Source: Paenibacillus sp. UNC499MF (GTDB lineage Bacteria > Bacillota > Bacilli > Paenibacillales > NBRC-103111). From it: DNA of 64,000 nt. The notes beneath the pieces are model-generated. The model did no database searches and was not told where the DNA came from. It saw only the letters and a program-made list of their open reading frames with translations. How positions within the stretch are numbered: position 1 is the stretch's first letter; each line of letters begins with the position of its first letter. A program made the position numbers and the translations under genes. The stretch is from assembly GCF_900107975.1 (NCBI RefSeq), contig NZ_FNVF01000004.1, forward strand, positions 310,001 through 374,000. The letters run 5' to 3'. Positions 43,825-52,302 of the stretch are shown one piece after another.

Positions 43825-44865
43825 ATGCCCGGTACTCGCAAAAGGGGTTTGCCGATTTTGCCTCTAAGAACGAACACATTCAAAACCATAGGACTTCTGG
43901 CCGGTGCCGCTTTGCTTATACTCGCTATGGGATGCAGCATCGTTTACGGATATACGGGCACGAGCTGGCATACCGCCTGGGATGCCTACCGTGCTTTCAA
44001 CGGCTCCAACGAGCATCTGATCATCCGCGAAGCGCGGATGCCCAGGGCGCTGATCGCGGCCGCCGTCGGTTCGAGCCTCGCTATCGCGGGTGTGCTCATG
44101 CAGGCGCTTACGAAAAACCCGCTCGCTTCGCCGGGGCTTCTCGGCATTAATGCGGGCGCGGGCCTGCTTATCGTGATCGCGATGTCGCTGCTGTCGGTCA
44201 GCTCGCTGTCCACGCTGGCGTGGATCGCTTTTCTGGGTGCTGCAGTCGCGTCGGCGGTCGTGTACATGCTCGGCTCCGTCGGCCGCGAAGGGCTTACGCC
44301 CATGAAGCTGACGCTTGCGGGAGCGGCGGTCGCCGCCTTGGCGAACTCGCTGACGCAGGGCGTGCTGCTCTCCAACGAGACGCGCATCCAGGACGTCCTG
44401 TACTGGCTGGCCGGGTCGGTCGAGGGGCGCAAGCTGGACATTTTGCTCCCGGTGCTGCCTTATCTGGGAGCGGCCTGGATCGCCGCCCTGCTGCTGTCCA
44501 GCCAGATCAACGTCCTGATGATGGGCGATGACGTGGCCGTCGGGCTGGGCCAGCGCACGGTTTACATCAAGCTGATCGCGGCCGTCGTCGTCGTCTTCCT
44601 GGCGGGAGGCTCCGTCGCCGTGGCGGGTCCGATCGGATTCGTCGGCATTATCGTGCCGCACCTCGTCCGGTCACTCGTCGGCTTCGATCACCGCTGGGTC
44701 ATCCCGTACGCGGGAATCTGCGGTGCGCTGCTGCTGGTGGCGGCCGATACGCTGTCGCGTTTCATCATCATGCCGCAGGAAGTGCCTGTCGGTGTGATGA
44801 CGGCTTTTATCGGAACGCCGTTTTTCGTCTATATCGCGCGGAGGGGGTTTAAGACTTCCTCATGA
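43825..44865 (+). CDS. FecCD-family iron-siderophore ABC permease, first subunit
   Basis: 346 residues with eight to ten membrane segments. FecCD hallmarks: REARMPRALIAAAVGSSLAI, GVLMQALTKNPLASPGLLGI, GAGLLIVIA, LGSVGREGLTPMKLTLAGAA, VYIKLIAAVVVVFLAG and AVAGPIGFVGIIVPHLVRSL. The reading frame is open from a GTG at 43735, but that lies inside the Fur box; AAAGGG before the ATG at 43825 gives the real start. Order and type resemble the Bacillus YfiZ-YfhA pair (schizokinen). The stop overlaps the next gene's ATG. Siderophore identity unknown. Confidence 0.93.
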   Translation: MPGTRKRGLPILPLRTNTFKTIGLLAGAALLILAMGCSIVYGYTGTSWHTAWDAYRAFNGSNEHLIIREARMPRALIAAAVGSSLAIAGVLMQALTKNPLASPGLLGINAGAGLLIVIAMSLLSVSSLSTLAWIAFLGAAVASAVVYMLGSVGREGLTPMKLTLAGAAVAALANSLTQGVLLSNETRIQDVLYWLAGSVEGRKLDILLPVLPYLGAAWIAALLLSSQINVLMMGDDVAVGLGQRTVYIKLIAAVVVVFLAGGSVAVAGPIGFVGIIVPHLVRSLVGFDHRWVIPYAGICGALLLVAADTLSRFIIMPQEVPVGVMTAFIGTPFFVYIARRGFKTSS

Positions 44866-45917
44866 GCCGCTACAAACATATTCGTCTAAAATGGCCGTCT
44901 GTTTCATTCGTGCTGGATAAACGGGCCCTGCTCGTCACCGCGGTTCTCGCGGTGCTGCTCTTCCTTCTCATGCTCGTCTCGACGGGCACGGGAGAGATCA
45001 AAATCAGCCCGCTGCAGGTGCTCCGCACGCTGTTCGGGATGGGAACGCCGCAGGATGCGCTCGTCATTCACACGTTCCGGCTGCCGCGTGTTCTCGTGGC
45101 GGTCATGGTAGGGGCGGCTCTGTCTATGGCCGGAGCGATCCTGCAGGGAGTCAGCCGCAATCCGCTGGCGTCCCCGGATATTATCGGCATTACCGACGGT
45201 GCCGGCGTGTTCGTCGTCGCGTTCATCGTGATGACGACCGGCACGAGCAGCACGTTCCTTTCCCAGGCCCAGTGGCTGCCGCTTGCGGCCTTCGCCGGGG
45301 CCTCGCTGACGGCGCTGGTTATCATGGCTCTGGCCTGGAAGAACGGGCTGCCGCCGGTAAGGCTCGTGCTGATCGGCATCGGGATCGCGGCTTCCTTGTC
45401 CGCGGTGAACACGATGCTGATCCTGCTCGCCCCGCCGGTGCTGACCACCCAGGCCGTCACCTGGAAGGTGGGAAGCGTGTACGGCTCGAACTGGAGCCAT
45501 GTCGGAGCGCTGGCCTTATGGCTGGCCGTGCTGATTCCGATTCTCGCTTACATGGCGCGCAGCCTCAATGTGCAGGCCCTGGGCGATTCGGTCGCCACCA
45601 GCGTGGGCAGCCGGGTGAACCGCCAGCGCGTCGTGCTGATTCTGCTCAGCACCGCTCTTGCCGGTTCGGCCGTAGCCTTCGGCGGAGGCATCACCTTCGT
45701 CGGGCTGATTGCGCCGCATATGGCGCGTCGGCTTGTCGGAAGCGCGTACGGCGCTTTGCTGCCCGCATCGGGGCTGTTCGGCGCTCTGGTCGTGCTGGTG
45801 TCCGATTATATCGGCCGCACGGCGTTTCCGCCGCACGATTATCCGGCGGGGATATTTACGGCCTGCGTCGGTGCCCCGTACTTTATTTACCTGCTGTATA
45901 AATCCCGGAACACGTGA
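44862..45917 (+). CDS. FecCD-family iron-siderophore ABC permease, second subunit
   Basis: 351 residues, paralogous to the preceding permease: HTFRLPRVLVAVMVGAALSM, AGAILQGVSRNPLASPDIIG, ITDGAGVFVV, VTWKVGSVYGSNW and GGGITFVGLIAPHMARRLVG. Four-base ATGA overlap with the upstream gene indicates translational coupling and a heterodimeric membrane channel under the same Fur box. The ATPase gene begins 178 bases downstream with its own good ribosome site and no evident terminator between. Confidence 0.93.
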   Translation: MSRYKHIRLKWPSVSFVLDKRALLVTAVLAVLLFLLMLVSTGTGEIKISPLQVLRTLFGMGTPQDALVIHTFRLPRVLVAVMVGAALSMAGAILQGVSRNPLASPDIIGITDGAGVFVVAFIVMTTGTSSTFLSQAQWLPLAAFAGASLTALVIMALAWKNGLPPVRLVLIGIGIAASLSAVNTMLILLAPPVLTTQAVTWKVGSVYGSNWSHVGALALWLAVLIPILAYMARSLNVQALGDSVATSVGSRVNRQRVVLILLSTALAGSAVAFGGGITFVGLIAPHMARRLVGSAYGALLPASGLFGALVVLVSDYIGRTAFPPHDYPAGIFTACVGAPYFIYLLYKSRNT

Positions 45918-46095
45918 AAAAGCGATCCGGTATATAGATAGTAAGACGCTGCGCCTGGAGACGGCTGCAGCCCGCATGTGCGGCTGACAGCCCTGCGGGG
46001 TGGAAGTTAACAGCGCCTGCCGCCGCACAAAAAGATTAGACGCCTCTCGTCATCTGGATGAACACCACTTTTTCTTGGCAAAGGAGATTGAGCGT

Positions 46096-46977
46096 ATGTA
46101 TGGGATCGAAACCAAGTCGCTGACGCTTTCTTACAATCAAACGGATATTATCGAGGATCTCGATCTGGAGATTCCGAAAGGTCAGATTACCGTCTTGATC
46201 GGCTGCAACGGCTGCGGTAAATCGACGCTGCTGCGCTCCATGGCCCGGCTGATGAAGCCCAAAAACGGAGCCGTGCTGCTGAACGGCCAGGAAATCGCGA
46301 AGCAGTCCACCAAGGAAGTGGCCCGTCAGATGGCGATTCTGCCGCAGGGTCCTACCGCTCCGGAAGGAATGACTGTCTTCGAACTCGTGAAGCAGGGGCG
46401 CTATCCGCACCAGAACTGGCTCAAACAGTGGACCCGGGAAGACGAGGCTGCGGTAACGAAGGCGCTGGAAGCGACGGGGATGGCTCCGCTGGCCGAGCGC
46501 CAGGTGGATTCGCTGTCGGGCGGGCAGAGACAGCGGGCCTGGATCGCCATGACGCTCGCGCAGGGAACCAATACGATCCTGCTTGACGAGCCGACGACGT
46601 ATCTCGACATGACGCATCAGATCGAAATTCTCGATCTTCTGTGGGAGCTCAACGAGAAGGAGAACACGACGATTGTCATGGTTCTTCACGATCTCAACCT
46701 GGCCTGCCGCTATGCGCACCATATCGTCGCTATTTGCGACAAGAAGGTCTATGCCGCGGGCAAGCCTGAGGAAGTCGTGACGGAGGAACTGGTCCGCCAT
46801 GTGTTCGGCCTGAACTGCCGTCTGGTCCGTGATCCTATTTTCGGAACGCCTACGTGTGTGCCTTTCGGCAAAGGGCGCAGACTTCCGGGCTGCGAGGAGA
46901 TGGTGAATTACGTGAACGCCAAAACCGCGACGTCCCCGGATTCGCCTTTGTCTGACCCGGCGCCTTTGCCGGTTTAA
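46096..46977 (+). CDS. iron-siderophore ABC transporter ATPase (YusV/FecE-like)
   Basis: 293 residues. Walker [10 protein letters not shown] (36-44), Q-loop [30 protein letters not shown], signature [20 protein letters not shown], Walker [21 protein letters not shown], switch [14 protein letters not shown]. These are typical of FecE/FhuC-class ATPases. It completes the permease pair upstream; the locus lacks a binding-protein gene. AAAGGAG nine bases before the ATG sets the start; the frame extends to 46000 without a ribosome site. The last 25 residues, rich in Pro/Ser/Asp, are an unconserved tail. Confidence 0.92.
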   Translation: MYGIETKSLTLSYNQTDIIEDLDLEIPKGQITVLIGCNGCGKSTLLRSMARLMKPKNGAVLLNGQEIAKQSTKEVARQMAILPQGPTAPEGMTVFELVKQGRYPHQNWLKQWTREDEAAVTKALEATGMAPLAERQVDSLSGGQRQRAWIAMTLAQGTNTILLDEPTTYLDMTHQIEILDLLWELNEKENTTIVMVLHDLNLACRYAHHIVAICDKKVYAAGKPEEVVTEELVRHVFGLNCRLVRDPIFGTPTCVPFGKGRRLPGCEEMVNYVNAKTATSPDSPLSDPAPLPV

Positions 46978-46994
46978 TCGAATAGATCGTGACG

Positions 46995-47023
46995 CGGCGG
47001 CCCTTGCGGGCGGCCGTTTTTTG
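46995..47023 (+). terminator. intrinsic terminator of the siderophore transporter operon
   Basis: CGGCGGCCC-TTGC-GGGCGGCCG, one mismatch in an eight to nine pair stem, followed by TTTTTTG. Confidence 0.78.
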
Positions 47024-47052
47024 TTTCGCCCGGTAGTCCTCAAGAACTTATA

Positions 47053-47081
47053 TTGATTTATTGAACATAGGTCAATAATAA
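47053..47081 (+). promoter_or_regulatory. promoter of the SNF transporter gene with an inverted repeat in the spacer
   Basis: TTGATT (47053-47058), 17 bases, TAATAA (47076-47081). The spacer contains TTATTGA-ACATAGG-TCAATAA (47058-47078), a perfect 7-7-7 dyad overlapping both elements and well placed as a repressor site. The cognate regulator is not in the window. Confidence 0.55.
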
Positions 47082-47182
47082 CTGGACACACCCTCTCCTT
47101 TCCGATAGAATAAACCTCTGTTTATATACAGACTTATATACAGACCGTTAAAATCCTAGACTAATACAAGCAGGTGACAGCA

Positions 47183-48550
47183 TTGAGCAAACAAGATTTA
47201 AACGGGGGAGCTTCAGGCCCGGCAGCAGGTGAAAAGAGCGGGGAGCGTTTCTCTTCTCTCGGTTTTATCATGTCGGCGATCGGGAGTGCGATCGGTCTCG
47301 GCAACCTTTGGAAATTTCCGTATATAACGGGGATATATGGCGGAGCGGCTTTTGTGCTCCTGTTCATCATCTGTCTTATCATCGTCGGTATGCCGGTCCT
47401 ACTGGCCGAGATGGCGATAGGACGGGCGGGACGGGGCAACGCCTCTACCTCTTTTCTTAATTTGTCGGGTTCCAAACGCTGGAGCTTCTTCGGTTTTCTC
47501 GGAGTGTTCGGTTCCTTTATGATCACCTCCTTTTATTCCGTTATTGCGGGCTGGACGCTGCATTACGCGCTTAGTTCCTTTACGGGTGCCTTGTACAAAG
47601 GAACGGATTATGCCGTTCAGTTTCAAACCTTCACTTCCGGCTACAGCCCGATTGCCTGGCAGTTCCTCATCCTGGGGCTGTCCGGCTGGGTCATTGCGCG
47701 CGGTGTATCCGGCGGTATCGAAAAATTCAACAAGGTGCTCATACCCGCGCTTGCGGTTGTGCTGCTCATTCTGATGGCACGCGCCTTGACGCTTCCGGGA
47801 GCCGGAGCGGGCATTGAATTTTTCCTGAAGCCGGATTTCAGCAAGCTGACGGGCGAATCCGCGCTCGTTGCCCTCGGACAGGCCTTCTTCTCGATGTCGA
47901 TCGGGATGGGCGTCATGATCACGTACGGCTCTTACGTGCGGAAAGAACAGTCCCTCGGCAAGGCGACCGTAGCGGTTACGGGCGGCAATCTGCTGTACGC
48001 CCTTATCGCGGGTCTCATCGTCTTCCCGACGACGTTCTCCTTCGGACTGGAGCCGGCTCAAGGCCCCGGACTCGTGTTCGTCGTGCTGCCCGCGGCATTC
48101 TCTTCGATGCCACTGGGCGCGGCCTTTGGTGGACTGTTTTTCATCCTGCTGGCTATCGCCGCCTTCACCTCGATCCTGTCGCTGCTGGAAGTGCCGGTGG
48201 CCTTCGCGATGGACCGCTGGAAATGGTCCCGGCTTAAGGCGACGTCCTGGACGACCGCGGTTTGTTTTATCGTCGGGGTACCGTCCGCCTTGTCGGTCGG
48301 CGGTGTTCTGAGCGGCTTCAAAATCGGCGGCAAGACGGTGTTCGATTCCTTGGACTTCGTCACCTCCAACGTTCTCCTTCCTGTCGGCGGCCTGGTCGTT
48401 ACGCTCTTTATCGCGTACGCCTCGAAACGCGCCATGGAGGAAGCCGGTCTCAAAGGCACGCTGCTGCGTGTGTGGGCGTTTCTGCTTCGCATCGTGATTC
48501 CGCCGCTGATCGTCCTTATTTTCCTGTATTCGGTCGGAATCATTTCTTAG
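47183..48550 (+). CDS. sodium-dependent transporter of the SNF/NSS family
   Basis: 455 residues, about 11-12 membrane segments. NSS signatures: SSLGFIMSAIGSAIGLGNLW, KFPYITGIYGGAAFVLLFII, GMPVLLAEMAIGRAGR, FFSMSIGMGVMITYGSYV and LLAIAAFTSILSLLEVPVAF. Family members take up amino acids or related compounds with Na+; 11-segment bacterial members such as MhsT carry tryptophan and other hydrophobic amino acids. Start choice: TTG at 47183, six bases after AGGTG; the in-frame GTG at 47174 lies within that site. Substrate unassigned. Confidence 0.9.
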   Translation: MSKQDLNGGASGPAAGEKSGERFSSLGFIMSAIGSAIGLGNLWKFPYITGIYGGAAFVLLFIICLIIVGMPVLLAEMAIGRAGRGNASTSFLNLSGSKRWSFFGFLGVFGSFMITSFYSVIAGWTLHYALSSFTGALYKGTDYAVQFQTFTSGYSPIAWQFLILGLSGWVIARGVSGGIEKFNKVLIPALAVVLLILMARALTLPGAGAGIEFFLKPDFSKLTGESALVALGQAFFSMSIGMGVMITYGSYVRKEQSLGKATVAVTGGNLLYALIAGLIVFPTTFSFGLEPAQGPGLVFVVLPAAFSSMPLGAAFGGLFFILLAIAAFTSILSLLEVPVAFAMDRWKWSRLKATSWTTAVCFIVGVPSALSVGGVLSGFKIGGKTVFDSLDFVTSNVLLPVGGLVVTLFIAYASKRAMEEAGLKGTLLRVWAFLLRIVIPPLIVLIFLYSVGIIS

Positions 48551-48640
48551 TCGGTCAAACAGCTTGTTAGCATAAACCCTGCAAGGTTGCCTCATCCTAT
48601 AGGAGTCTGAATTCCTATCGAGACGAAGGAGGCTTCAACC

Positions 48641-48901
48641 ATGACCGAACGCGATTCCAGTCTGCAGTCGCAAAACCCGATTTCCCAGGCGCAAAATTCC
48701 CTGGAAAAGGTCCACAACGCCGTCTCCCAGGCGCTGTCCCACCCGACGGCCAAGCTTGAAGAGCAGGCGGATCAGGCCATCCGGCATGCCAAACGCGCCG
48801 TTGAGGACGCTTCGCTGAGCCATAATCAGCCTGCGTTCGAGGAAGTCGAGACCGGCCTGCGGCAGGAGATAGAAGACCTGCATAACGGCACGCGTTCCTG
48901 A
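48641..48901 (+). CDS. small helical hydrophilic protein, possibly DUF2524 (YtzC-like)
   Basis: 86 residues, no membrane segment, mostly charged helix (AKLEEQADQAIRHAKRAVED, FEEVETGLRQEIEDLHN). The layout, with a conserved-looking ASLSHNQPAFEEVETGLR region, is faintly like DUF2524/YtzC, small cytosolic proteins of unknown role, but I could not verify this. GGAGG lies eight bases before the ATG and a strong terminator follows, so it is a real expressed gene. Between the SNF transporter and aldo/keto reductase genes with no obvious link to either. Confidence 0.65.
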   Translation: MTERDSSLQSQNPISQAQNSLEKVHNAVSQALSHPTAKLEEQADQAIRHAKRAVEDASLSHNQPAFEEVETGLRQEIEDLHNGTRS

Positions 48902-48929
48902 AGCTTCCCTGCCCCGGCAGGTTCAGGCG

Positions 48930-48973
48930 GCTCCGTTCCCTTCAGCCAGGCTGTGGGGAACGGGGCTTTTTTT
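48930..48973 (+). terminator. intrinsic terminator of the small helical protein gene
   Basis: GCTCCGTTCCC and GGGAACGGGGC pair around a 15-base loop and are followed by TTTTTTTG. Confidence 0.85.
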
Positions 48974-49115
48974 GTGCAGTAACCGGGCTTGCAGACCTTC
49001 GGCGGCCGCTCTTACGTGCATGATTTAGTTCGTCCCTTCGTTTTGTGCTATCATAAAAAAGAAACAAGCAGACGTCATATGCCTTGTAAACCCAGAAAAA
49101 TGGAGGCTGGTCAAA

Positions 49116-49946
49116 ATGCCGAAACAGTTAAACGATACAACCGTTCTGAACAACGATGTCCGAATGCCTTGGTTCGGGCTTGGGGTGTGGAAAGCCGCGG
49201 AAGGCGGAGATGTCGAGCGCGCTGTGCGCACCGCCATCGAAGTGGGTTACCGCAGCATCGACACGGCGGCAGTTTACGGGAACGAAGCGGGCGTGGGCCA
49301 GGCGATCAGAGACAGCGGCGCCAAACGCGAGGACCTTTTTATCACCACAAAGGTGTGGAACGCCAATCAAGGCTACGAAACGACGCTGCAGGCTTTCGAA
49401 GAAAGCCGCGGCAAGCTTGGTCTGGATTACATAGATCTGTATCTCATTCACTGGCCGGTTAAGGGCAAATACAAGGAAACGTGGAGAGCGCTGGAGAAGC
49501 TGTACCGTGACGGAAGCGTGCGCGCAATCGGCGTGAGCAACTTCCATGTTCATCATCTGGAAGATCTCCTGAAAGATAGCGAGATCGTTCCGGCCGTGAA
49601 CCAGGTGGAATTTCACCCGCGCTTGACGCAGCAGCCCCTCCGGGATTTCTGCCGCAAGAACGGTATCCAGCTGGAGGCATGGAGCCCGCTTATGCAGGGC
49701 CAGCTGCTGGATAACCCGGTGCTGATCGAGATCGGCGAGAAGTACGGCAAAAGCCCGGCTCAGACCGTGCTGCGCTGGGATGTCCAAAGCGGAGTCGTCA
49801 CCATTCCGAAGTCCATCACGCCCGAGCGTATCGCGCAAAACGCCGATATTTTCGACTTCGAGCTTACCGCGGAGGAGATAGGGCGTATCGACGCTTTGAA
49901 TCTGGATCAGCGTGTGGGTCCGGACCCGGACAATTTCGACTTTTAA
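49116..49946 (+). CDS. aldo/keto reductase (YvgN/YtbE-like)
   Basis: 276 residues, complete AKR barrel. The catalytic tetrad is visible as Asp in [11 protein letters not shown], Tyr in AAVYGNE, Lys in FITTKVWN and His in [35 protein letters not shown] and the NADPH-binding [13 protein letters not shown] follow. Closest in layout to Bacillus YvgN glyoxal/methylglyoxal reductase. GGAGG precedes the ATG; a terminator follows. Cytosolic, monocistronic. Confidence 0.92.
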   Translation: MPKQLNDTTVLNNDVRMPWFGLGVWKAAEGGDVERAVRTAIEVGYRSIDTAAVYGNEAGVGQAIRDSGAKREDLFITTKVWNANQGYETTLQAFEESRGKLGLDYIDLYLIHWPVKGKYKETWRALEKLYRDGSVRAIGVSNFHVHHLEDLLKDSEIVPAVNQVEFHPRLTQQPLRDFCRKNGIQLEAWSPLMQGQLLDNPVLIEIGEKYGKSPAQTVLRWDVQSGVVTIPKSITPERIAQNADIFDFELTAEEIGRIDALNLDQRVGPDPDNFDF

Positions 49947-49961
49947 AATAGGAGTAAGTTT

Positions 49962-49997
49962 AAGCTGCCCTGGCTATCCGGCCGGGGCGGCTTTTTT
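49962..49997 (+). terminator. intrinsic terminator of the aldo/keto reductase gene
   Basis: AAGCTGCCCTGGC-TATCC-GGCCGGGGCGGCTT followed by TTTTG. It marks the left limit of the AT-rich block. Confidence 0.75.
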
Positions 49998-50217
49998 GGT
50001 GTGCAGCTGGAAGCATGCAACAAATCTTAAGTTTTAATGATGAAGCTTTTAAAGACCCATATGAATGTGTGAGTAGTATTTATATACGTCCTATGGAACC
50101 TCCGGTTTGAACTTATGAAAAGAATATAATTTTATGTACTCTTTGTGTGATTCGACTTACAAATATGTAAAAAAATTGTATGGTTGTTTCGAGATAATTT
50201 GTAATCAGTGAACCGGG

Positions 50218-50235
50218 AAGGAGGCTGCGTCTATT
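50218..50235 (+). promoter_or_regulatory. ribosome site followed by an ATT start codon (first binding protein)
   Basis: AAGGAGG (50218-50224), eight bases, then ATT (50233). No ATG, GTG or TTG lies at a usable distance. Starting here gives QLKNKPCWRFIVNLAVLSSI leading to VLASGC, a complete lipoprotein signal with a basic N-region; the first conventional start (TTG 50275) would remove all positive charge and has no ribosome site. Confidence 0.7.
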
Positions 50236-51255
50236 CAACTTAAAAATAAACCGTGTTGGCGCTTTATAGTAAATTTGGCTGTGCTGTCAAGTATAGTTTT
50301 AGCTTCCGGCTGTTCTTCCGAACAGTCCCAGAATAAACAGCTTGTTAACGACCCTGACTCTCCTGCCTTGAAGCTAAAAGCTGCCAAGCAAACAGAGTAC
50401 CCTCTAGTCTTAAAGGATGCTTGCAGGGAAGAGGTTACCATCCCGAGTGAGCCACAACGAGTTGCGGTAGACAATGATGAACTTAAAGACTTTATGAAAG
50501 TTATTGGCGCAAGCGACAAAATCGTCGAAGTAACGGAAGATTCGGCAAGTAGTTTATGGGGAGCGCGGGAAACAATTTTAGCTAAATCCAAACCGGATTT
50601 TTTCATCTACCCAGCTCCTTCCGTTCTGGTTTATCCAGGTTCGGAGATGTGCATGAATATACAAAGCTTTCGAACAATGGGGTTTCCTATCTGGGTAACA
50701 GGGCATTCCGAGATTGCCCGGATTGCTTCGGATATGCTTACCGTCGGGATCATTCTAAACAGGCGGGAGCTTGCGGAACAGGCCTCGGACAAGTTGGGGA
50801 AGGTAATCGCGCAGGTGAAGGAAGCCCGAAAGGGAATGCCGGTGAAAAAAATTTACTGGGAGCTCGGGTACAATCGTTCTTTTTCCAAGAATAATCAAGT
50901 GTCCAGCGTAGGCGTAGGAAAAAATACGTTGGAAGATGATTTGCTTTCAACGGCCGGAGGAGAGAATATTTTGCCGTGGTTAGACAACCAAAGCCCGGAT
51001 AGCTTCCCCACCACGCTGGAACAACTGCGCAAGGCTGATCCGGATCTGATTTTATATCAAAATTACTTCCGTTCACCCGAGTATGTTCCTCCTGAGGAAC
51101 GCGAGGAGTGGCAGAGCCTGCGTGCCATACGGACCTCACAACTGTATGTTTATCCTTTTGATGAAATGCGCTATAGCGGCCTACCAGACAATCTAATGGC
51201 GCTCCTTAAGGCTATTCATCCAGAAGCTTACAGCCGAATTACTGTAAATAATTGA
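50233..51255 (+). CDS. substrate-binding lipoprotein, class III (FepB/TroA-like fold), first of a paralogous pair
   Basis: 340 residues from the ATT start. Lipoprotein signal ends LASGC (about Cys27). The mature part begins with a Ser/Asp/Lys linker, then YPLVLKDACREEVTIPSEPQ, the entry strand of siderophore/B12-type binding proteins, FMKVIGASDKIVEV, the helical backbone (ARIASDMLTVGIILNRRELA), KKIYWELGYN and LRKADPDLILYQNYF. Two cysteines (DAC and SEMC) align with two in the next protein. The gene lies in an AT-rich block (a counted line gives 38% GC). Ligand unknown; it could serve the Fur-controlled permease 43.8-47 kb, which lacks a binding protein, but that is inference. No Fur box seen upstream. 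Confidence 0.82.
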   Translation: MQLKNKPCWRFIVNLAVLSSIVLASGCSSEQSQNKQLVNDPDSPALKLKAAKQTEYPLVLKDACREEVTIPSEPQRVAVDNDELKDFMKVIGASDKIVEVTEDSASSLWGARETILAKSKPDFFIYPAPSVLVYPGSEMCMNIQSFRTMGFPIWVTGHSEIARIASDMLTVGIILNRRELAEQASDKLGKVIAQVKEARKGMPVKKIYWELGYNRSFSKNNQVSSVGVGKNTLEDDLLSTAGGENILPWLDNQSPDSFPTTLEQLRKADPDLILYQNYFRSPEYVPPEEREEWQSLRAIRTSQLYVYPFDEMRYSGLPDNLMALLKAIHPEAYSRITVNN

Positions 51256-51330
51256 AGCAAGCATACTGGATTAAGGAGGGAAGTTTTATTCATAATCCTG
51301 GAAAGGTTATCCAAAGCGGAGGATCATGCA

Positions 51331-51348
51331 AGAGGGGGATTGACCATT
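51331..51348 (+). promoter_or_regulatory. ribosome site followed by an ATT start codon (second binding protein)
   Basis: AGAGGGGG (51331-51338), seven bases, then ATT (51346). An in-frame TTG at 51340 is only one base from the G run. The ATT start gives KHERWLGMLVLASALTLVFGCS, a standard lipoprotein signal. A second AAGGAGG-N8-ATT lies at 51273-51290 and would encode a 20-codon peptide whose TAA (51348-51350) overlaps this ATT. Confidence 0.6.
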
Positions 51349-52278
51349 AAACATGAACGCTGGTTAGGTATGCTTGTACTCGCATCGGCTTTGACACTGG
51401 TTTTCGGTTGTTCATTTTCATCCCCAATGCCGGACGTAACAACATCCAAGGCCTCTTATCCATTAAAGCTTACGGATAGCTGTGGGCGTGATGTTTTTAT
51501 TCCGCAAGAACCTAAAACGGTGACTGTACTTGATTCTTGGGAAAACGATTTTATGGAGACCATCGGGGCAGGTCATAAAAGTAAACCTTTTATGGGGGGG
51601 GCGGGACCATCAATCGAAGCCATGTTACACGAAATAAAAGATGAAAAGACGGATTTGGTTTTAATCGATTGGAGAAGAGAATTCGAAGCGGAAATATCAT
51701 GCACCATCGCGGATAAATTGTCACGTAATGGAGTGACTGTATACGCTGCCGATCAAACCACAATTCCTAAAATTGCTCAAGAAATGAAACAAATCGGCAA
51801 GATGCTGAATCAAAGTCAAACAGCAGACAATGCCTCGGAGCGGCTTGCCCAAGCCTTACAAAAAGCGCAAGAAACTTTAAACGCCGACGGTCCTAAAAAA
51901 GTATTTTGGGAGATCCAAGTTAATGAAGGAGACGACGGGAATCCACAGTATTCGACAATCGTTCCTCAAAGTCTGGAACAGAACATACTGACCGAAGCGG
52001 GAGGGAGTAATATCGCGGCGAATGAGAAACCGTTTGTGCCTGGTCAGGTCCGAATCCAGGACGGTTTTATTCGATCGGCCGATCCTCAATATATTCTCAT
52101 TAACGAGTATGAAGCGCTTAATAACAGGAACTACACGCCGGTTCTTGAAAGGATCGCCTGGAAAAATATTAAGGCCGTCAGAGATAATCGAATTTTATCG
52201 CTGCCTACTTCATTCGGCTTTCCCGGTACGCTCCACCAAGATATCCTTTTACTGGCTAACTTTTTAAACCAAGAATAA
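51346..52278 (+). CDS. substrate-binding lipoprotein, class III, second of the pair
   Basis: 310 residues. Lipoprotein signal ends LVFGC (about Cys21). YPLKLTDSCGRDVFIPQEPK parallels YPLVLKDACREEVTIPSEPQ of the preceding protein, as do FMETIGAG, the long helix (IAQEMKQIGKMLNQSQTADN), KKVFWEIQVN and ADPQYILINEYEA. Sequence similarity to its neighbour is low but continuous, so the pair is an old duplication or two separate arrivals of one family. Cysteines in DSC and EISC match the two in the first protein, suggesting a disulphide or ligand-binding pair. Ligand unknown. Confidence 0.8.
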   Translation: MKHERWLGMLVLASALTLVFGCSFSSPMPDVTTSKASYPLKLTDSCGRDVFIPQEPKTVTVLDSWENDFMETIGAGHKSKPFMGGAGPSIEAMLHEIKDEKTDLVLIDWRREFEAEISCTIADKLSRNGVTVYAADQTTIPKIAQEMKQIGKMLNQSQTADNASERLAQALQKAQETLNADGPKKVFWEIQVNEGDDGNPQYSTIVPQSLEQNILTEAGGSNIAANEKPFVPGQVRIQDGFIRSADPQYILINEYEALNNRNYTPVLERIAWKNIKAVRDNRILSLPTSFGFPGTLHQDILLLANFLNQE

Positions 52279-52302
52279 AATAGTGATTTATGGAGGGATC
52301 CA

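Noticed and set aside
50275-50277. TTG as the start of the first binding-protein gene
   Set aside because: No ribosome site and loss of the basic N-region of the lipoprotein signal; ATT at 50233 has both.
51288-51350. A 20-codon ATT-started peptide before the second binding-protein gene
   Set aside because: The ribosome site is good, but a peptide with a rare start and no conserved character is too speculative to list as a gene; it is mentioned with the ATT-start finding.
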